In this document: positions 1 to 7,084 of the stretch, piece after piece
How the letters are laid out: each line of letters opens with the position of its first letter
Position numbering within the stretch: the stretch's first letter is position 1
Source of the DNA: JBBDQZ01 sp040905705
GTDB lineage: Bacteria; Bacteroidota; Rhodothermia; Balneolales; Natronogracilivirgulaceae
DNA: 10,350 bases
Direction of reading: 5' to 3'
Assembly (NCBI GenBank): GCA_040905705.1
Contig: JBBDQZ010000013.1
Span: 1 to 10,350, forward strand
The notes under the pieces: model-generated
Databases searched by the model: none
Told to the model about the DNA's origin: nothing
Seen by the model: only the letters and a program-made list of their open reading frames with translations
Made by a program: the position numbers and the translations under genes

Positions 1-1
1 T

Positions 2-55
2 GCAGCTTTTCCAAAAACACGAATCCCTAAGTTTACAATTGCAAGATTCATAGGG
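2..55 (+). pseudogene. Left part of a gene interrupted by the IS21 element
   Basis: Positions 2-55 form 18 open codons (AAFPKTRIPKFTIARFIG) that run directly into the insertion sequence. In the present arrangement the frame continues 12 codons into the element and stops at TAG 92-94. If the element and one 7-bp target copy are removed, this frame joins exactly to 2679-2783 and ends at a TAA. The 5' end of the gene lies outside the window. The basic/hydrophobic tail vaguely resembles the C-terminus of extended short-chain dehydrogenase/epimerase proteins, but I cannot assign the family. The interruption removes the last 34 residues, so the product may be partly or fully non-functional. Confidence 0.6.
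49..55. repeat. Target-site duplication, left copy
   Basis: CATAGGG lies immediately before the left end of the element (TGTCAC... at 56). The same 7 bases follow its right end at 2672-2678. Flanking bases differ beyond these 7, so the duplication is exactly 7 bp, within the 4-8 bp known for the IS21 family. Confidence 0.93.
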
Positions 56-61
56 TGTCAC

Positions 62-130
62 GGGTCACTAAGATTCCCCAGGCAGGGTCATTAGTATTCC
101 TCACCCTGGGTCATTAGTATTCCCCACCCT
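62..130 (+). repeat. Left-end array of three 23-bp IstA-binding-type repeats
   Basis: Three head-to-tail 23-bp units lie at 62-84, 85-107 and 108-130. Each begins GGGTCAYTARKATTCC and the second and third end CACCCT. The first unit is the most divergent at its end (AGGCA). The same unit occurs twice in inverted orientation at the right end. In the IS21 family such subterminal repeats bind the IstA transposase; that role is inferred here. Confidence 0.85.
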
Positions 131-142
131 CTTTCGGCATCT

Positions 143-164
143 GGCAGAGACTTCCATCTCTGCC
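143..164 (+). promoter_or_regulatory. Hairpin in the istA leader
   Basis: GGCAGAGA (143-150) and TCTCTGCC (157-164) form an 8-bp perfect stem with a 6-base loop between the left-end repeats and istA. No T-tract follows, so it is not a typical intrinsic terminator. It could limit expression from outside readthrough or bind a regulator. The role is unproven. Confidence 0.35.
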
Positions 165-191
165 GAACCGATCTCGGAGTTGAGCTCACTT

Positions 192-237
192 TTCGCTTTC
201 TTGATTCGTCAATTTCAAGATGAACATCAAAAGCGAA
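192..237 (+). promoter_or_regulatory. Inverted repeat just upstream of the istA start
   Basis: TTCGCTTT (192-199) pairs with AAAGCGAA (230-237), which ends 7 bases before the istA ATG. A nested CTTGA/TCAAG pair (200-204 and 215-219) can extend the fold. No Shine-Dalgarno sequence is visible before the ATG, so the fold covers the ribosome-entry region and could reduce istA translation. This is inference from the sequence alone. Confidence 0.3.
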
Positions 238-244
238 TCTATTT

Positions 245-1798
245 ATGGGCTATAACCCACAATCCCTTATGGATATTTACGAGATCATACGGCGATGGCA
301 TGCTAAAGAAAGCATCAGCGGTATTGCCAATAAGTTAAACCGGGACCGCAAAACGGTGCGTCACTATATACGCTCGGCTCAAAAGCTTGGCCTCAGCCAG
401 AACGAGCCGCTGCCCGATCCGGCTCTTTTGCTCGAACAACTCCACGGGTTGGTACCCTCTGTCGATCGAGTGAAACCGGCCGTCGAGCAATTTGAGCCCT
501 ATAAAGACGATATTCTATCGTTGATTAATGCTCCGGATCCGATGACATTGAAGTCCATCTGGAAAGTTCTGTGCGAGCGCCACGAACACCTGACGGCTTC
601 TTACAGCGCCTTTAAGCGCTTGGTACGCCGTTGGAAGCCAGAGGGCCATCGACCGACCTGGCGCTATGAAACGCCACCCGGCCAGCAGATACAAATTGAT
701 TACGGGAAAGTGGGACTGCTGATTGACCCGCAGACCCGGACCCGGCGCACCGTCTATGCCTTTATCGGCACCTTGTCATGGAGTCGCTACAAGTTCATCG
801 AATTTGTCTTCAGTCAGAATCAGCGCAGCTTTGTCGGCTCTCACTTGCGTATGTTCGACTTCTTTGGCGGGGCGGGGAAAACCCTGCTCATTGACTGCCT
901 GAAGAGCGGGGTCCTCAAGGCCGACCTGTATGATCCCCAACTCAATCCATTGTATCGGATGATGGCCGAACATTATGGCTGTTTTATAGATCCGGCCCGC
1001 CCCGGGCAGGCCCGTGATAAAGGCAAAGTGGAACGCGTCGTTCCCACAGCCCGTGATCTGTTCAAACGCCTGTGTGCTTTGGATCCGCAGCTGACACTGA
1101 ACAAGGCCAATGAGCGGGCCGGTCACTGGTGCCGGTTTGAAAACGGGCTGAGTATTCACGGCACGACCGGAGAAAAACCTTATGAACGCTTTAGCGGCCA
1201 TGAGCAATCCGTTCTGATGGCGCTTCCCGAAAACCGCTTTACCCTGGACCATTGGAAGAAGGTCACGGTTCATGTGGATCAATATGTTCAGTTTGAAAAA
1301 GCTCATTATGCGGTCAGTCGAGGTTATGTCGGCCACAGACTATGGCTGCGGGCAACCGATACCCAAATTGAACTTTATAACGAGAAATTTGCTCTGGTCA
1401 AGACCCACTCGCGCGGATACAGGCCGGGATTGCGCATTCAGGACCCCGAGGACTTTCCCGATAATATCCAGGCTATGATGAATCACTATTCGGTTAAAAA
1501 CCAGCTTGAGCGAGCCCGGGAAATAGGCCCCTATACTCATGATTATTTGAGCGAATTACTCCGGCCACATGCCATGCAGAACCTGCGCAAGGCCTTGGGT
1601 ATTCTCAGATTCGCCGACACCCATGACCATCAGCTCATGGAGGCGGCCAGTCGACGGGCTTTGGCCAAACAAGTCTTTACCTATAAAGGATTCCAAAAGA
1701 TTCTGCAGGCCGAAGGGGCCGAAGACCAGATTCCGCTTTCCGGACAAACCCGCTTGTGGGTTCGTCCGGGCGACTACTTTCTACATAACTCCGAATAA
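245..1798 (+). CDS. istA: IS21-family transposase IstA
   Basis: This 517-residue protein is the DDE recombinase that cuts and joins the ends of the element, working with IstB. The N-terminus has a helix-turn-helix (about residues 9-45, with SISGIANKLNRDRKTVRHYI) for binding the end repeats. The rve/DDE catalytic core follows from about 145. The likely catalytic triad is D152 (in QIDYG), D217 (in LLIDCLK) and E263 (in DKGKVER). The C-terminal part matches the Mu-like beta-barrel region of IstA proteins. Length is normal for the family and there is no frameshift. After the second Asp the usual Asn is replaced by Cys. The ATG at 245 has no clear ribosome-binding site; an in-frame ATG at 269 is an alternative. 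istB follows after 18 bases. Confidence 0.95.
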   Translation: MGYNPQSLMDIYEIIRRWHAKESISGIANKLNRDRKTVRHYIRSAQKLGLSQNEPLPDPALLLEQLHGLVPSVDRVKPAVEQFEPYKDDILSLINAPDPMTLKSIWKVLCERHEHLTASYSAFKRLVRRWKPEGHRPTWRYETPPGQQIQIDYGKVGLLIDPQTRTRRTVYAFIGTLSWSRYKFIEFVFSQNQRSFVGSHLRMFDFFGGAGKTLLIDCLKSGVLKADLYDPQLNPLYRMMAEHYGCFIDPARPGQARDKGKVERVVPTARDLFKRLCALDPQLTLNKANERAGHWCRFENGLSIHGTTGEKPYERFSGHEQSVLMALPENRFTLDHWKKVTVHVDQYVQFEKAHYAVSRGYVGHRLWLRATDTQIELYNEKFALVKTHSRGYRPGLRIQDPEDFPDNIQAMMNHYSVKNQLERAREIGPYTHDYLSELLRPHAMQNLRKALGILRFADTHDHQLMEAASRRALAKQVFTYKGFQKILQAEGAEDQIPLSGQTRLWVRPGDYFLHNSE

Positions 1799-1816
1799 AA
1801 GAACATCTGATTCTAT

Positions 1817-2596
1817 ATGGAAAAACATCACATTCAAAACCAGCTCAAAAGCCTGAAACTTTCGGCCATGGCCCAGCAACTCGAAATGAGGTTGCTCGAA
1901 GCTCAGCAAAACGGACTGGACTACCTGAGTTTTTTGTCCATGCTGCTCACAGATGAAAACGAATGCCGGGAGCAGCGGAAAATGGAACGACTGATCCAAC
2001 AAGCGCAATTTGGCCATCAACAGTATCTCGAAGATTTTGACGTCAGTCTTTCAACAGGCCTCAAACCAACCCTGCTTCGTGAACTGGCCACATGCCGGTT
2101 CCTTGATGCCGCACAGGGAGTGATTATAAACGGTCCACCCGGAACCGGGAAAACACATTTGGCAAAAGGACTCGGGCATGCGGCTTGCCGGCATTTGAGA
2201 ACGGTTCGCTTCTTCAAATTCAATGAACTGTTTAACCATTTGGATCAACTTGGAAATGATCAGCAACAGGCCGATCGCAAGTGGCGCAAACTCGTGGCTA
2301 CGGATCTGATCATTATTGACGATTTTGCCTTTCGTCGCATTACGCAGCAGCAAAGTGAACAGCTCTACCAACTTGTCGATAGTTGCTATGGCAGCCGATC
2401 CATTATCCTGACCAGTAACCGTGATCTGTCGAACTGGTTGGATGTCTTTCCCGATCCGATCATTGGTGGAGCCATTCTGGATCGTCTGGCACACAGCGCA
2501 CATCAAATTACGTTGAAAGGAGAATCCATTCGCAAAAAACTACGTCTTAACAACTCACCAAAATCTCAACTGGAAAACAAAAAAGAATCGCCCTAA
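1817..2596 (+). CDS. istB: IS21-family helper ATPase IstB
   Basis: This 259-residue AAA+ ATPase assembles on target DNA and stimulates and directs IstA strand transfer. An N-terminal helical domain (about 1-75) precedes the ATPase core. Visible motifs are Walker A GPPGTGKT (106-113), Walker B LIIIDDF (164-170, acidic pair D168/D169), a sensor-1-type TSNRD (199-203), the DRLAH motif with a likely arginine finger (222-226) and a C-terminal GESIRK segment. Its relationship to DnaC/DnaA-type ATPases is family knowledge. Length is typical and the gene looks intact. It ends 23 bases before the right-end repeats and is presumably co-transcribed with istA. Confidence 0.95.
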   Translation: MEKHHIQNQLKSLKLSAMAQQLEMRLLEAQQNGLDYLSFLSMLLTDENECREQRKMERLIQQAQFGHQQYLEDFDVSLSTGLKPTLLRELATCRFLDAAQGVIINGPPGTGKTHLAKGLGHAACRHLRTVRFFKFNELFNHLDQLGNDQQQADRKWRKLVATDLIIIDDFAFRRITQQQSEQLYQLVDSCYGSRSIILTSNRDLSNWLDVFPDPIIGGAILDRLAHSAHQITLKGESIRKKLRLNNSPKSQLENKKESP

Positions 2597-2619
2597 ATTG
2601 AGTCAATCAACTTCGCTAT

Positions 2620-2671
2620 AGGGTGGGGAATCTTAGTGACCCGGGGTGGGGAATAGTCGTGACCCGTGACA
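2620..2671 (-). repeat. Right-end repeats and terminal inverted repeat of the IS
   Basis: Two contiguous 23-bp units lie at 2620-2642 and 2643-2665. They are inverted relative to the three units at the left end. The last 13 bases (2659-2671) are the perfect complement of 56-68 and define the right end. Confidence 0.88.
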
Positions 2672-2678
2672 CATAGGG
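2672..2678. repeat. Target-site duplication, right copy
   Basis: CATAGGG directly follows the right inverted repeat and equals positions 49-55. Confidence 0.93.
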
Positions 2679-2783
2679 AAGCTTACACAAGGTTTTGGTT
2701 TCTTGGGTGATCTTTTAACGAACCCCGAACTCACAGCACAGTTAGAGTCAAACCCTAACCAATTGGGGCTCTTCAACTTCTAA
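2679..2783 (+). pseudogene. Right part of the IS-interrupted gene (C-terminus)
   Basis: These 34 codons plus TAA (2781-2783) restore the frame of 2-55 when the element and one duplication copy are removed. The segment starts KLTQGFGFLGDLL and ends NQLGLFNF. It has no start codon or upstream signal of its own, so it is a detached 3' end. The gene ran on the + strand, convergent with the sugar operon that ends at 2929. The family is not recognised with confidence; an NAD-dependent epimerase/dehydratase C-terminus is one possibility. Confidence 0.6.
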
Positions 2784-2928
2784 TTGGACACTACTGATCA
2801 TACTCCATAATTTCCAATAATCTTGATTTTTACTTCCAATAATTCTTTCAAACTATCAAATTAAAATCAATCCACCATATTTGCTTGCAAGCTTTGATTT
2901 AGTAATCTTATTAAACAGGGCTGTAAAA
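2784..2928. other. AT-rich convergent intergenic spacer
   Basis: This spacer separates the + strand interrupted gene from the minus-strand sugar operon. It holds a 10-bp direct repeat TTCCAATAAT (2812-2821 and 2834-2843) and a 10-bp palindrome GCTTGCAAGC (2883-2892). I see no convincing GC-stem/T-tract terminator for either direction and no open frame. Confidence 0.5.
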
Positions 2929-3612
2929 TCAACTTTCATTGAAAATTATTTCGGTTAATTTACAGTCTAATTCATCGTCAATATCAATTGAAGCTATTTT
3001 GGACATTATGTATTTATCTATCTTTTGAAAATTCAAGTGCTGTCCTTCAAGTAAGGATCTTATTTTAATTACATAAATAGCCCCGTTAAATTCCCATACT
3101 TTTGGGCAATCTTGTTTTCTAGTAAAATTTCCTTTCTTTGATTTTTCCAGGTAGCCCTCTTCATTCTCTTCATATAACACGAAATAAGGATTTGCATCTG
3201 TTTCCTTTACAGAAACAACCATATCCAAATCTTCATGATATAATTCTAGTGCTTCTTTAACATGGTAAGCCCTTCTAAGTGGAGAGGTTGGCTGAAGCAG
3301 AATTATCACATCAGCTTCATATTCTAGTTCTTTATTATAAAAGTCATAGGCATGTAGCAAAACACTTCTTGTGTCTGCTGAGTCAGTAGCTAATTCTTTT
3401 GGTCGTAAGAATGGGATGATTAAACCTGTTTGTTCTGAGACTGCTTTTATTTTCTCATCATCTGTAGAAACGCAAATCACTGAATCATCAAATACTTCTC
3501 GAGCCACCTCTATGGTATAATGAATTAGAGGCTTTCCATTTAAAAGTTTTATGTTCTTACCTGGCAGCCGCTTTGAACCACCTCTGGCAGGGATTACAAC
3601 TAATGGTTTCAT
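2929..3612 (-). CDS. CMP-nonulosonate cytidylyltransferase (NeuA/LegF/SpsF family)
   Basis: This enzyme activates a nonulosonic acid with CTP to give the CMP-sugar used by glycosyltransferases, in the cytoplasm. The N-terminus carries the family signature VIPARGGSKRLPGKN for CTP/Mg binding. QPTSPLR lies mid-protein, and a FNGAIYV segment near the C-terminus matches acylneuraminate cytidylyltransferases. Length (about 227 residues) is normal. The frame can start at a GTG (3618) overlapping the aminotransferase stop as GTGA, or at an ATG (3612) two bases after that stop. I chose the ATG because it gives the usual short lead before the signature. It is the last gene of the operon. The exact sugar (legionaminate, Kdn-like, other) cannot be read from the sequence. 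Confidence 0.88.
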   Translation of the reverse strand: MKPLVVIPARGGSKRLPGKNIKLLNGKPLIHYTIEVAREVFDDSVICVSTDDEKIKAVSEQTGLIIPFLRPKELATDSADTRSVLLHAYDFYNKELEYEADVIILLQPTSPLRRAYHVKEALELYHEDLDMVVSVKETDANPYFVLYEENEEGYLEKSKKGNFTRKQDCPKVWEFNGAIYVIKIRSLLEGQHLNFQKIDKYIMSKIASIDIDDELDCKLTEIIFNES

Positions 3613-3614
3613 AT

Positions 3615-4709
3615 TCACTTAAAATAATTAACTATTTGATTTGCAATATACTCCAGCTCTGTATCTTTTAAATCAATGTAGGATGGTATGCTAACTCCTT
3701 TCTGAGAAATCAGTTTCGAATTGGGTACTTCTCCTCTTTTTAACTGAGTATATGGTGGCATCTCATGAGCACTGATGAAAGTGGGTCTTGTTTCAATACC
3801 TTTATCTGTTAAATATTTTCTAAAATCTTCTCGTGAAGTAGTTTCATTAACGAGAAAAGTAAATAACCAATAGGTATTTAATGACTTTTCAATGTCATTT
3901 TTAGGTATTTCAAGTTCTTTAACGTCCCGAAAACGTTCTAAATAATAGTTGGCTATTACAGTTTTTCTGATAATAATACTTTCAATTCTTTCCATTTGGG
4001 CAACTCCAACAGCCGCCTGAAGGTTCGTCATCCGGTAATTATACCCTAAGTAATCATGCCAATAACGCCTGTCTTTTCTCATTCCATGATCTCTTAGAAT
4101 GCTTGCGTATTCGTACACCTCTCTGTCTTTAAATACAATTATCCCACCTTCACCTGTAGTAATAGTTTTATTCCCATAAAAACTAAAGGTAGAAGCATCA
4201 GAGAGCCCTCCAACTTTCTTGCCTTTATATTCACTTCCAAAAGCCTCTGCTGCATCTTCAATAACTATAAGATCATATTCTTCTGCAATCTTATTAATCG
4301 CATCCATATCACATGGATTACCGTATAAATGAACCGGCATTATAGCTTTCGTTTTCTCATCTATAACGTTTAATATTTCTGATACAGAAATATTAAACGT
4401 GTCCTTGTCGACATCTACCAATACAGGTGTTGCTCCTGCATGAAGAATAGCATTAATCGAGGCCGCAAATGTCATGTCCGGGACAATTACTTCATCCCCT
4501 TCCCCAATACCAAGACTAACCAAAGCTAAATGTAGTGCAACCGTGCCATTTGAAACCGCTAAAGCGTATGGACTACCAATATATTCCCCAACAAGTTCTT
4601 CAAACTTTGTAACATAATACCCTTGAGAGGAGATCCATTCTGTTTCCACACAATTCGTCACATATTTTAACTCATTCCCGGATAAATTGGGCTTCATGAT
4701 TGGGATCAT
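3615..4709 (-). CDS. PLP-dependent sugar 4-aminotransferase, DegT/DnrJ/EryC1 (perosamine-synthase-like)
   Basis: The predicted role is transfer of an amino group from glutamate to a 4-keto-6-deoxy nucleotide sugar. The fold-type I PLP features are visible: SNGT (53-56) for phosphate contact, D152 in IEDAAEA pairing the pyridine nitrogen, and the Schiff-base lysine K181 in SFYGNK, followed by TTGEGG. The DHGM..RRYWH..LGYNYRMTNLQAA stretch (208-233) and H315-MPPY resemble GDP-perosamine synthases (RfbE/Per). LegC/PseC-type enzymes belong to the same superfamily. Length (364) is normal. It follows the TIM-barrel gene after 24 bases and abuts the cytidylyltransferase. With the GDP-mannose 4,6-dehydratase in the same operon, GDP-perosamine is the most economical product, but this is inference. 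Confidence 0.87.
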   Translation of the reverse strand: MIPIMKPNLSGNELKYVTNCVETEWISSQGYYVTKFEELVGEYIGSPYALAVSNGTVALHLALVSLGIGEGDEVIVPDMTFAASINAILHAGATPVLVDVDKDTFNISVSEILNVIDEKTKAIMPVHLYGNPCDMDAINKIAEEYDLIVIEDAAEAFGSEYKGKKVGGLSDASTFSFYGNKTITTGEGGIIVFKDREVYEYASILRDHGMRKDRRYWHDYLGYNYRMTNLQAAVGVAQMERIESIIIRKTVIANYYLERFRDVKELEIPKNDIEKSLNTYWLFTFLVNETTSREDFRKYLTDKGIETRPTFISAHEMPPYTQLKRGEVPNSKLISQKGVSIPSYIDLKDTELEYIANQIVNYFK

Positions 4710-4733
4710 ACAATATTTATTATTTAACTGGAA

Positions 4734-5588
4734 TTATTTTTTAGCAAATTCAGACAAAAGAACTTTCTGTTCATTAATTTCAGAAAGACTTTGATTCTTT
4801 ACTTCAAGCACATGAGGAAGATCTTTATAAACAGGGAGCATATCTTCAAACCAATAGTTATTTTTTATAGGATCATTTGTATCAGTTTGTCCATCATTAT
4901 CACTATGATGAATAGCTTTTATAATTAAATTTAATGAATTAACTGCTTCTTTTAACTCAAAGTTAAGAGTTCGCGAAGATACTTTAAGATGACCAGTATC
5001 AAGCAACAACCCTACACTATTACTAGTTATTTCAGAAAATAAATTTATGATATCAGTTGGATCACAACATAAAAGTGGATTTACCTCATCATTATTTCCA
5101 TAATTTTCCAGAGTTAATACATTATTTTCAATTAAGAATAAAACTCCTAATTCTTTAGCCTTCTTCTCAATCTCAGATACAGACTTCAAAAATACTTCCC
5201 AGTATTTTTTTCTATCACGCTGGATTGTCTTATCTAATTTTCCACCCAATTCGTGGGGATTTGGGTCTAAGCAATATCCAGCATGAGCCGCAAAGAAAGG
5301 GGCGGAAATTTCTCTAGAAAACTCTAGCGCCTTTATACAATGGACAATTGATTGATTGCGAATTTCCTTATCTAAACTAGCTAAATTTAATACGAATGGT
5401 TTTTTGGGAGCAGGGAAATAGTTATGAGTGATTTTTTCAATTTTTGCTTCTTTTACCAAAGAATACGCATTAGGATAATGTGGAAGGTTAGAACTAAATT
5501 CTATTTGAAAGTTATTTACTTCTGCAACTTTTATTATTTCTCTTAAAGAGTAATTTCCAAATGCTGTAGTTGATACATATATATTCAT
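4734..5588 (-). CDS. Xylose-isomerase-like TIM-barrel (AP endonuclease 2 family) protein, putative sugar epimerase or hydrolase
   Basis: This 284-residue protein has the metal-dependent TIM-barrel pattern of sugar phosphate isomerase/epimerases. Likely metal ligands at strand ends are H55 (THNYF), H102 (AAHAG), E154 (LIENN), D197 and H200 (LLDTGH), H227/H228 (IHHSDNDG) and E262 (LEVKN). The set is complete, so the protein looks active. There is no signal peptide, so it is cytoplasmic. The start ATG overlaps the GNAT stop as ATGA, indicating translational coupling. Classical sialic/legionaminic/pseudaminic operons carry a NeuC/LegG/PseG hydrolase at this step and not a TIM barrel. This protein may supply the free hexose to the synthase, by epimerisation or by release from the nucleotide, but no substrate can be read from the sequence. 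Confidence 0.75.
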   Translation of the reverse strand: MNIYVSTTAFGNYSLREIIKVAEVNNFQIEFSSNLPHYPNAYSLVKEAKIEKITHNYFPAPKKPFVLNLASLDKEIRNQSIVHCIKALEFSREISAPFFAAHAGYCLDPNPHELGGKLDKTIQRDRKKYWEVFLKSVSEIEKKAKELGVLFLIENNVLTLENYGNNDEVNPLLCCDPTDIINLFSEITSNSVGLLLDTGHLKVSSRTLNFELKEAVNSLNLIIKAIHHSDNDGQTDTNDPIKNNYWFEDMLPVYKDLPHVLEVKNQSLSEINEQKVLLSEFAKK

Positions 5589-6001
5589 GGCATATCAAGT
5601 TTCATAAAATTTTCCCCTTCTTTTTCATCAAAAACCTTGAACCCTTTTTTTTCGTAAAGAGCTTGTGCAATTGTATTACTTTTATCAACTGATAAATAAA
5701 TAGCATTAAGATTTTGCGATTTCGCCCTTTCAATTAATTCATTCATCATTATTTTACCATATCCCCTTCCCCTATGCTCTCCTATCACAGCAATACCTAA
5801 CCAAACTTTAGTTCCATCGTCATCTAAATGACCATAACACACTGGTTTCTTTTCTTCTAGAATAATAAGAGTAGTAACATGGTTTTTAACCACACTTAAA
5901 GGCCTTTTCTCAAAATATCGAAAGGTTTCAAGTGAATTTTTTGCACGTTCCAAAAAATCATCAATTAAGGCCAAATTATTAGAAGCATCAATTATTCTCA
6001 T
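5585..6001 (-). CDS. GNAT-family N-acetyltransferase
   Basis: This is an acetyl-CoA-dependent transferase of about 138 residues. The acetyl-CoA motif A is clear (GIAVIGEHRGRGYGKIMMNEL, with RGRGYGK at about 77-83), followed by the beta-bulge/motif B region with NTIAQALYEKKGF. In the operon it most likely N-acetylates the amino group installed by the DegT aminotransferase, as PseH does in pseudaminic acid synthesis. Clear PseH orthology is not asserted. The longest frame would begin at TTG 6013. I prefer ATG 6001, which starts the conserved region and overlaps the synthase stop by 14 bases. The stop overlaps the next ATG (ATGA). Confidence 0.82.
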   Translation of the reverse strand: MRIIDASNNLALIDDFLERAKNSLETFRYFEKRPLSVVKNHVTTLIILEEKKPVCYGHLDDDGTKVWLGIAVIGEHRGRGYGKIMMNELIERAKSQNLNAIYLSVDKSNTIAQALYEKKGFKVFDEKEGENFMKLDMP

Positions 6002-7058
6002 TTTGCCAGTCAATATGGTGAAATCCTAAAAATGTGTCCTTCGCAACATTTGTGGCAGTCACCTTGCCAATAAAATAGTTTAAAAGCTCAGGTTTAAGCC
6101 CGATTGATGGCCGCTTGAATGTAAAGTGGTTTTTATCAAGCACAGTACCTTCAGGTAGATCATCCTTAAATACAATGCTTCTTCTCATTCCTTTAGAATT
6201 TTTTAGCTCTACATCAGAAGGTTTCTTAAAGGAACTTCCTAACGAACTCTCAACAGCTCTTATCCCACGAATTAGTTCTTGGAAATCATTATAATCTAAC
6301 GAAGAACTGTGATCAGGTCCTTTCATTTTTGTATCTAAAGTAAAGTGCTTTTCAACAACTGATGCCCCAAGTGCTACAGAAGCATATGCTGCATAATTCA
6401 TAGGCACATGATCTGAGTAACCATATAGTACATCTAAAGCATTGCCCATAGCTGTCATCGCTTTTAGATTTACATCTTTGATATCAGCTGGATAATTAGT
6501 TACACATTGTAAAAGAACAATTTCTTCATTACCTGTTTCCCTTATAATTTCTATAGCTTTTGAAGCTTCAGAAAGTTTCCCCATGCCTGTTGAAAGAATG
6601 ATCGGAAGATTTTTACTTGCTACATAATTTAAAAAGTCCAATTCAACCAACTGTCCAGATGCAATCTTAAATGCTTTAACTCCCAGCTTAAATAGAAAAT
6701 CTACATCCACTTTATTGTAGGGAGTTGATAAAAAATCAATCCCAACACGATCACATTCTTCAAGAATAGTTTGGTAATCATCAAACCCAAGTTCCAGTGA
6801 TTTTAACATTTCATACTGTGACTCCGCTTGATCTGTAACTTTTAACTGATATTCAGCTTTTGGAGCATCTTTTGTTATTACAGCATCTGCTTTAAATGTC
6901 TGAAATTTAATACAATCGGCTCCTATTTCTTTTGCCTTTCTAACTAGCTCTAATGCTATATCAAGTTTTCCATTATGATTAACACCCGCTTCTGCAATTA
7001 TATATACAGGTGCATTTTTCCCGACTTGCCTATTTCCAATTACGATATCTTGAGTCAT
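5988..7058 (-). CDS. Nonulosonate synthase, NeuB family (sialic/legionaminic acid synthase-like)
   Basis: NeuB-type enzymes condense phosphoenolpyruvate with a free mannose-type six-carbon sugar to form a nine-carbon 2-keto acid. The TIM-barrel NeuB domain shows IAEAGVNHNG (21-30), KFQTFKAD (51-58), CVTNYP (185-190), GYSDH (213-217) and EKHFTLD (236-242); H217 and H238 are the expected metal ligands. GPDH follows at 247-250. A C-terminal SAF (antifreeze-like) domain from about 290 begins with MRRS, which holds the Arg that reaches the partner subunit's active site in this family. Length (356) is normal. KAEYQ...ESQ..MLK..EL resembles the NeuB/LegI branch more than PseI. The substrate remains open because no NeuC/LegG is present. 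Confidence 0.92.
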   Translation of the reverse strand: MTQDIVIGNRQVGKNAPVYIIAEAGVNHNGKLDIALELVRKAKEIGADCIKFQTFKADAVITKDAPKAEYQLKVTDQAESQYEMLKSLELGFDDYQTILEECDRVGIDFLSTPYNKVDVDFLFKLGVKAFKIASGQLVELDFLNYVASKNLPIILSTGMGKLSEASKAIEIIRETGNEEIVLLQCVTNYPADIKDVNLKAMTAMGNALDVLYGYSDHVPMNYAAYASVALGASVVEKHFTLDTKMKGPDHSSSLDYNDFQELIRGIRAVESSLGSSFKKPSDVELKNSKGMRRSIVFKDDLPEGTVLDKNHFTFKRPSIGLKPELLNYFIGKVTATNVAKDTFLGFHHIDWQNENN

Positions 7059-7084
7059 TTCTTAATTATTTCCCATTTTATTCT

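Larger units (their letters stand above)
56..2671 (+). mobile_element. Complete IS21-family insertion sequence (istA-istB)
   Basis: The element is 2616 bp long. Its ends are a perfect 13-bp inverted repeat (TGTCACGGGTCAC at 56-68, its complement at 2659-2671) flanked by a perfect 7-bp target duplication. It carries two genes in the standard IS21 order, istA (DDE transposase with helix-turn-helix) and istB (AAA+ ATPase helper), both apparently intact. Contiguous 23-bp repeats occupy both ends, as expected for the multiple transposase-binding sites of this family. Perfect ends, perfect duplication and intact genes suggest a recent and possibly still active insertion. No passenger gene is present. 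Confidence 0.96.

Noticed and set aside
62..130. Three regularly spaced repeats resembling a tiny CRISPR array
   Set aside because: Units are contiguous with no spacers and recur inverted at the other end of the IS; they are transposase-binding repeats.
776..1336. 186-codon minus-strand open frame within istA
   Set aside because: It is a shadow of istA: no recognisable motif, and the + strand frame has full IS21 transposase features.
2051..2506. 151-codon minus-strand open frame within istB
   Set aside because: It lies opposite the AAA+ core of istB and shows no family motif.
2784..2928. Possible bidirectional terminator between converging genes
   Set aside because: The only palindrome is a short 10-bp one without a loop or flanking T-tract, so a terminator call is not supported.
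5988..7058. Assigning the synthase as pseudaminic acid synthase (PseI)
   Set aside because: The motifs resemble the NeuB/LegI side, and PseB/PseG partners are absent; substrate left open.
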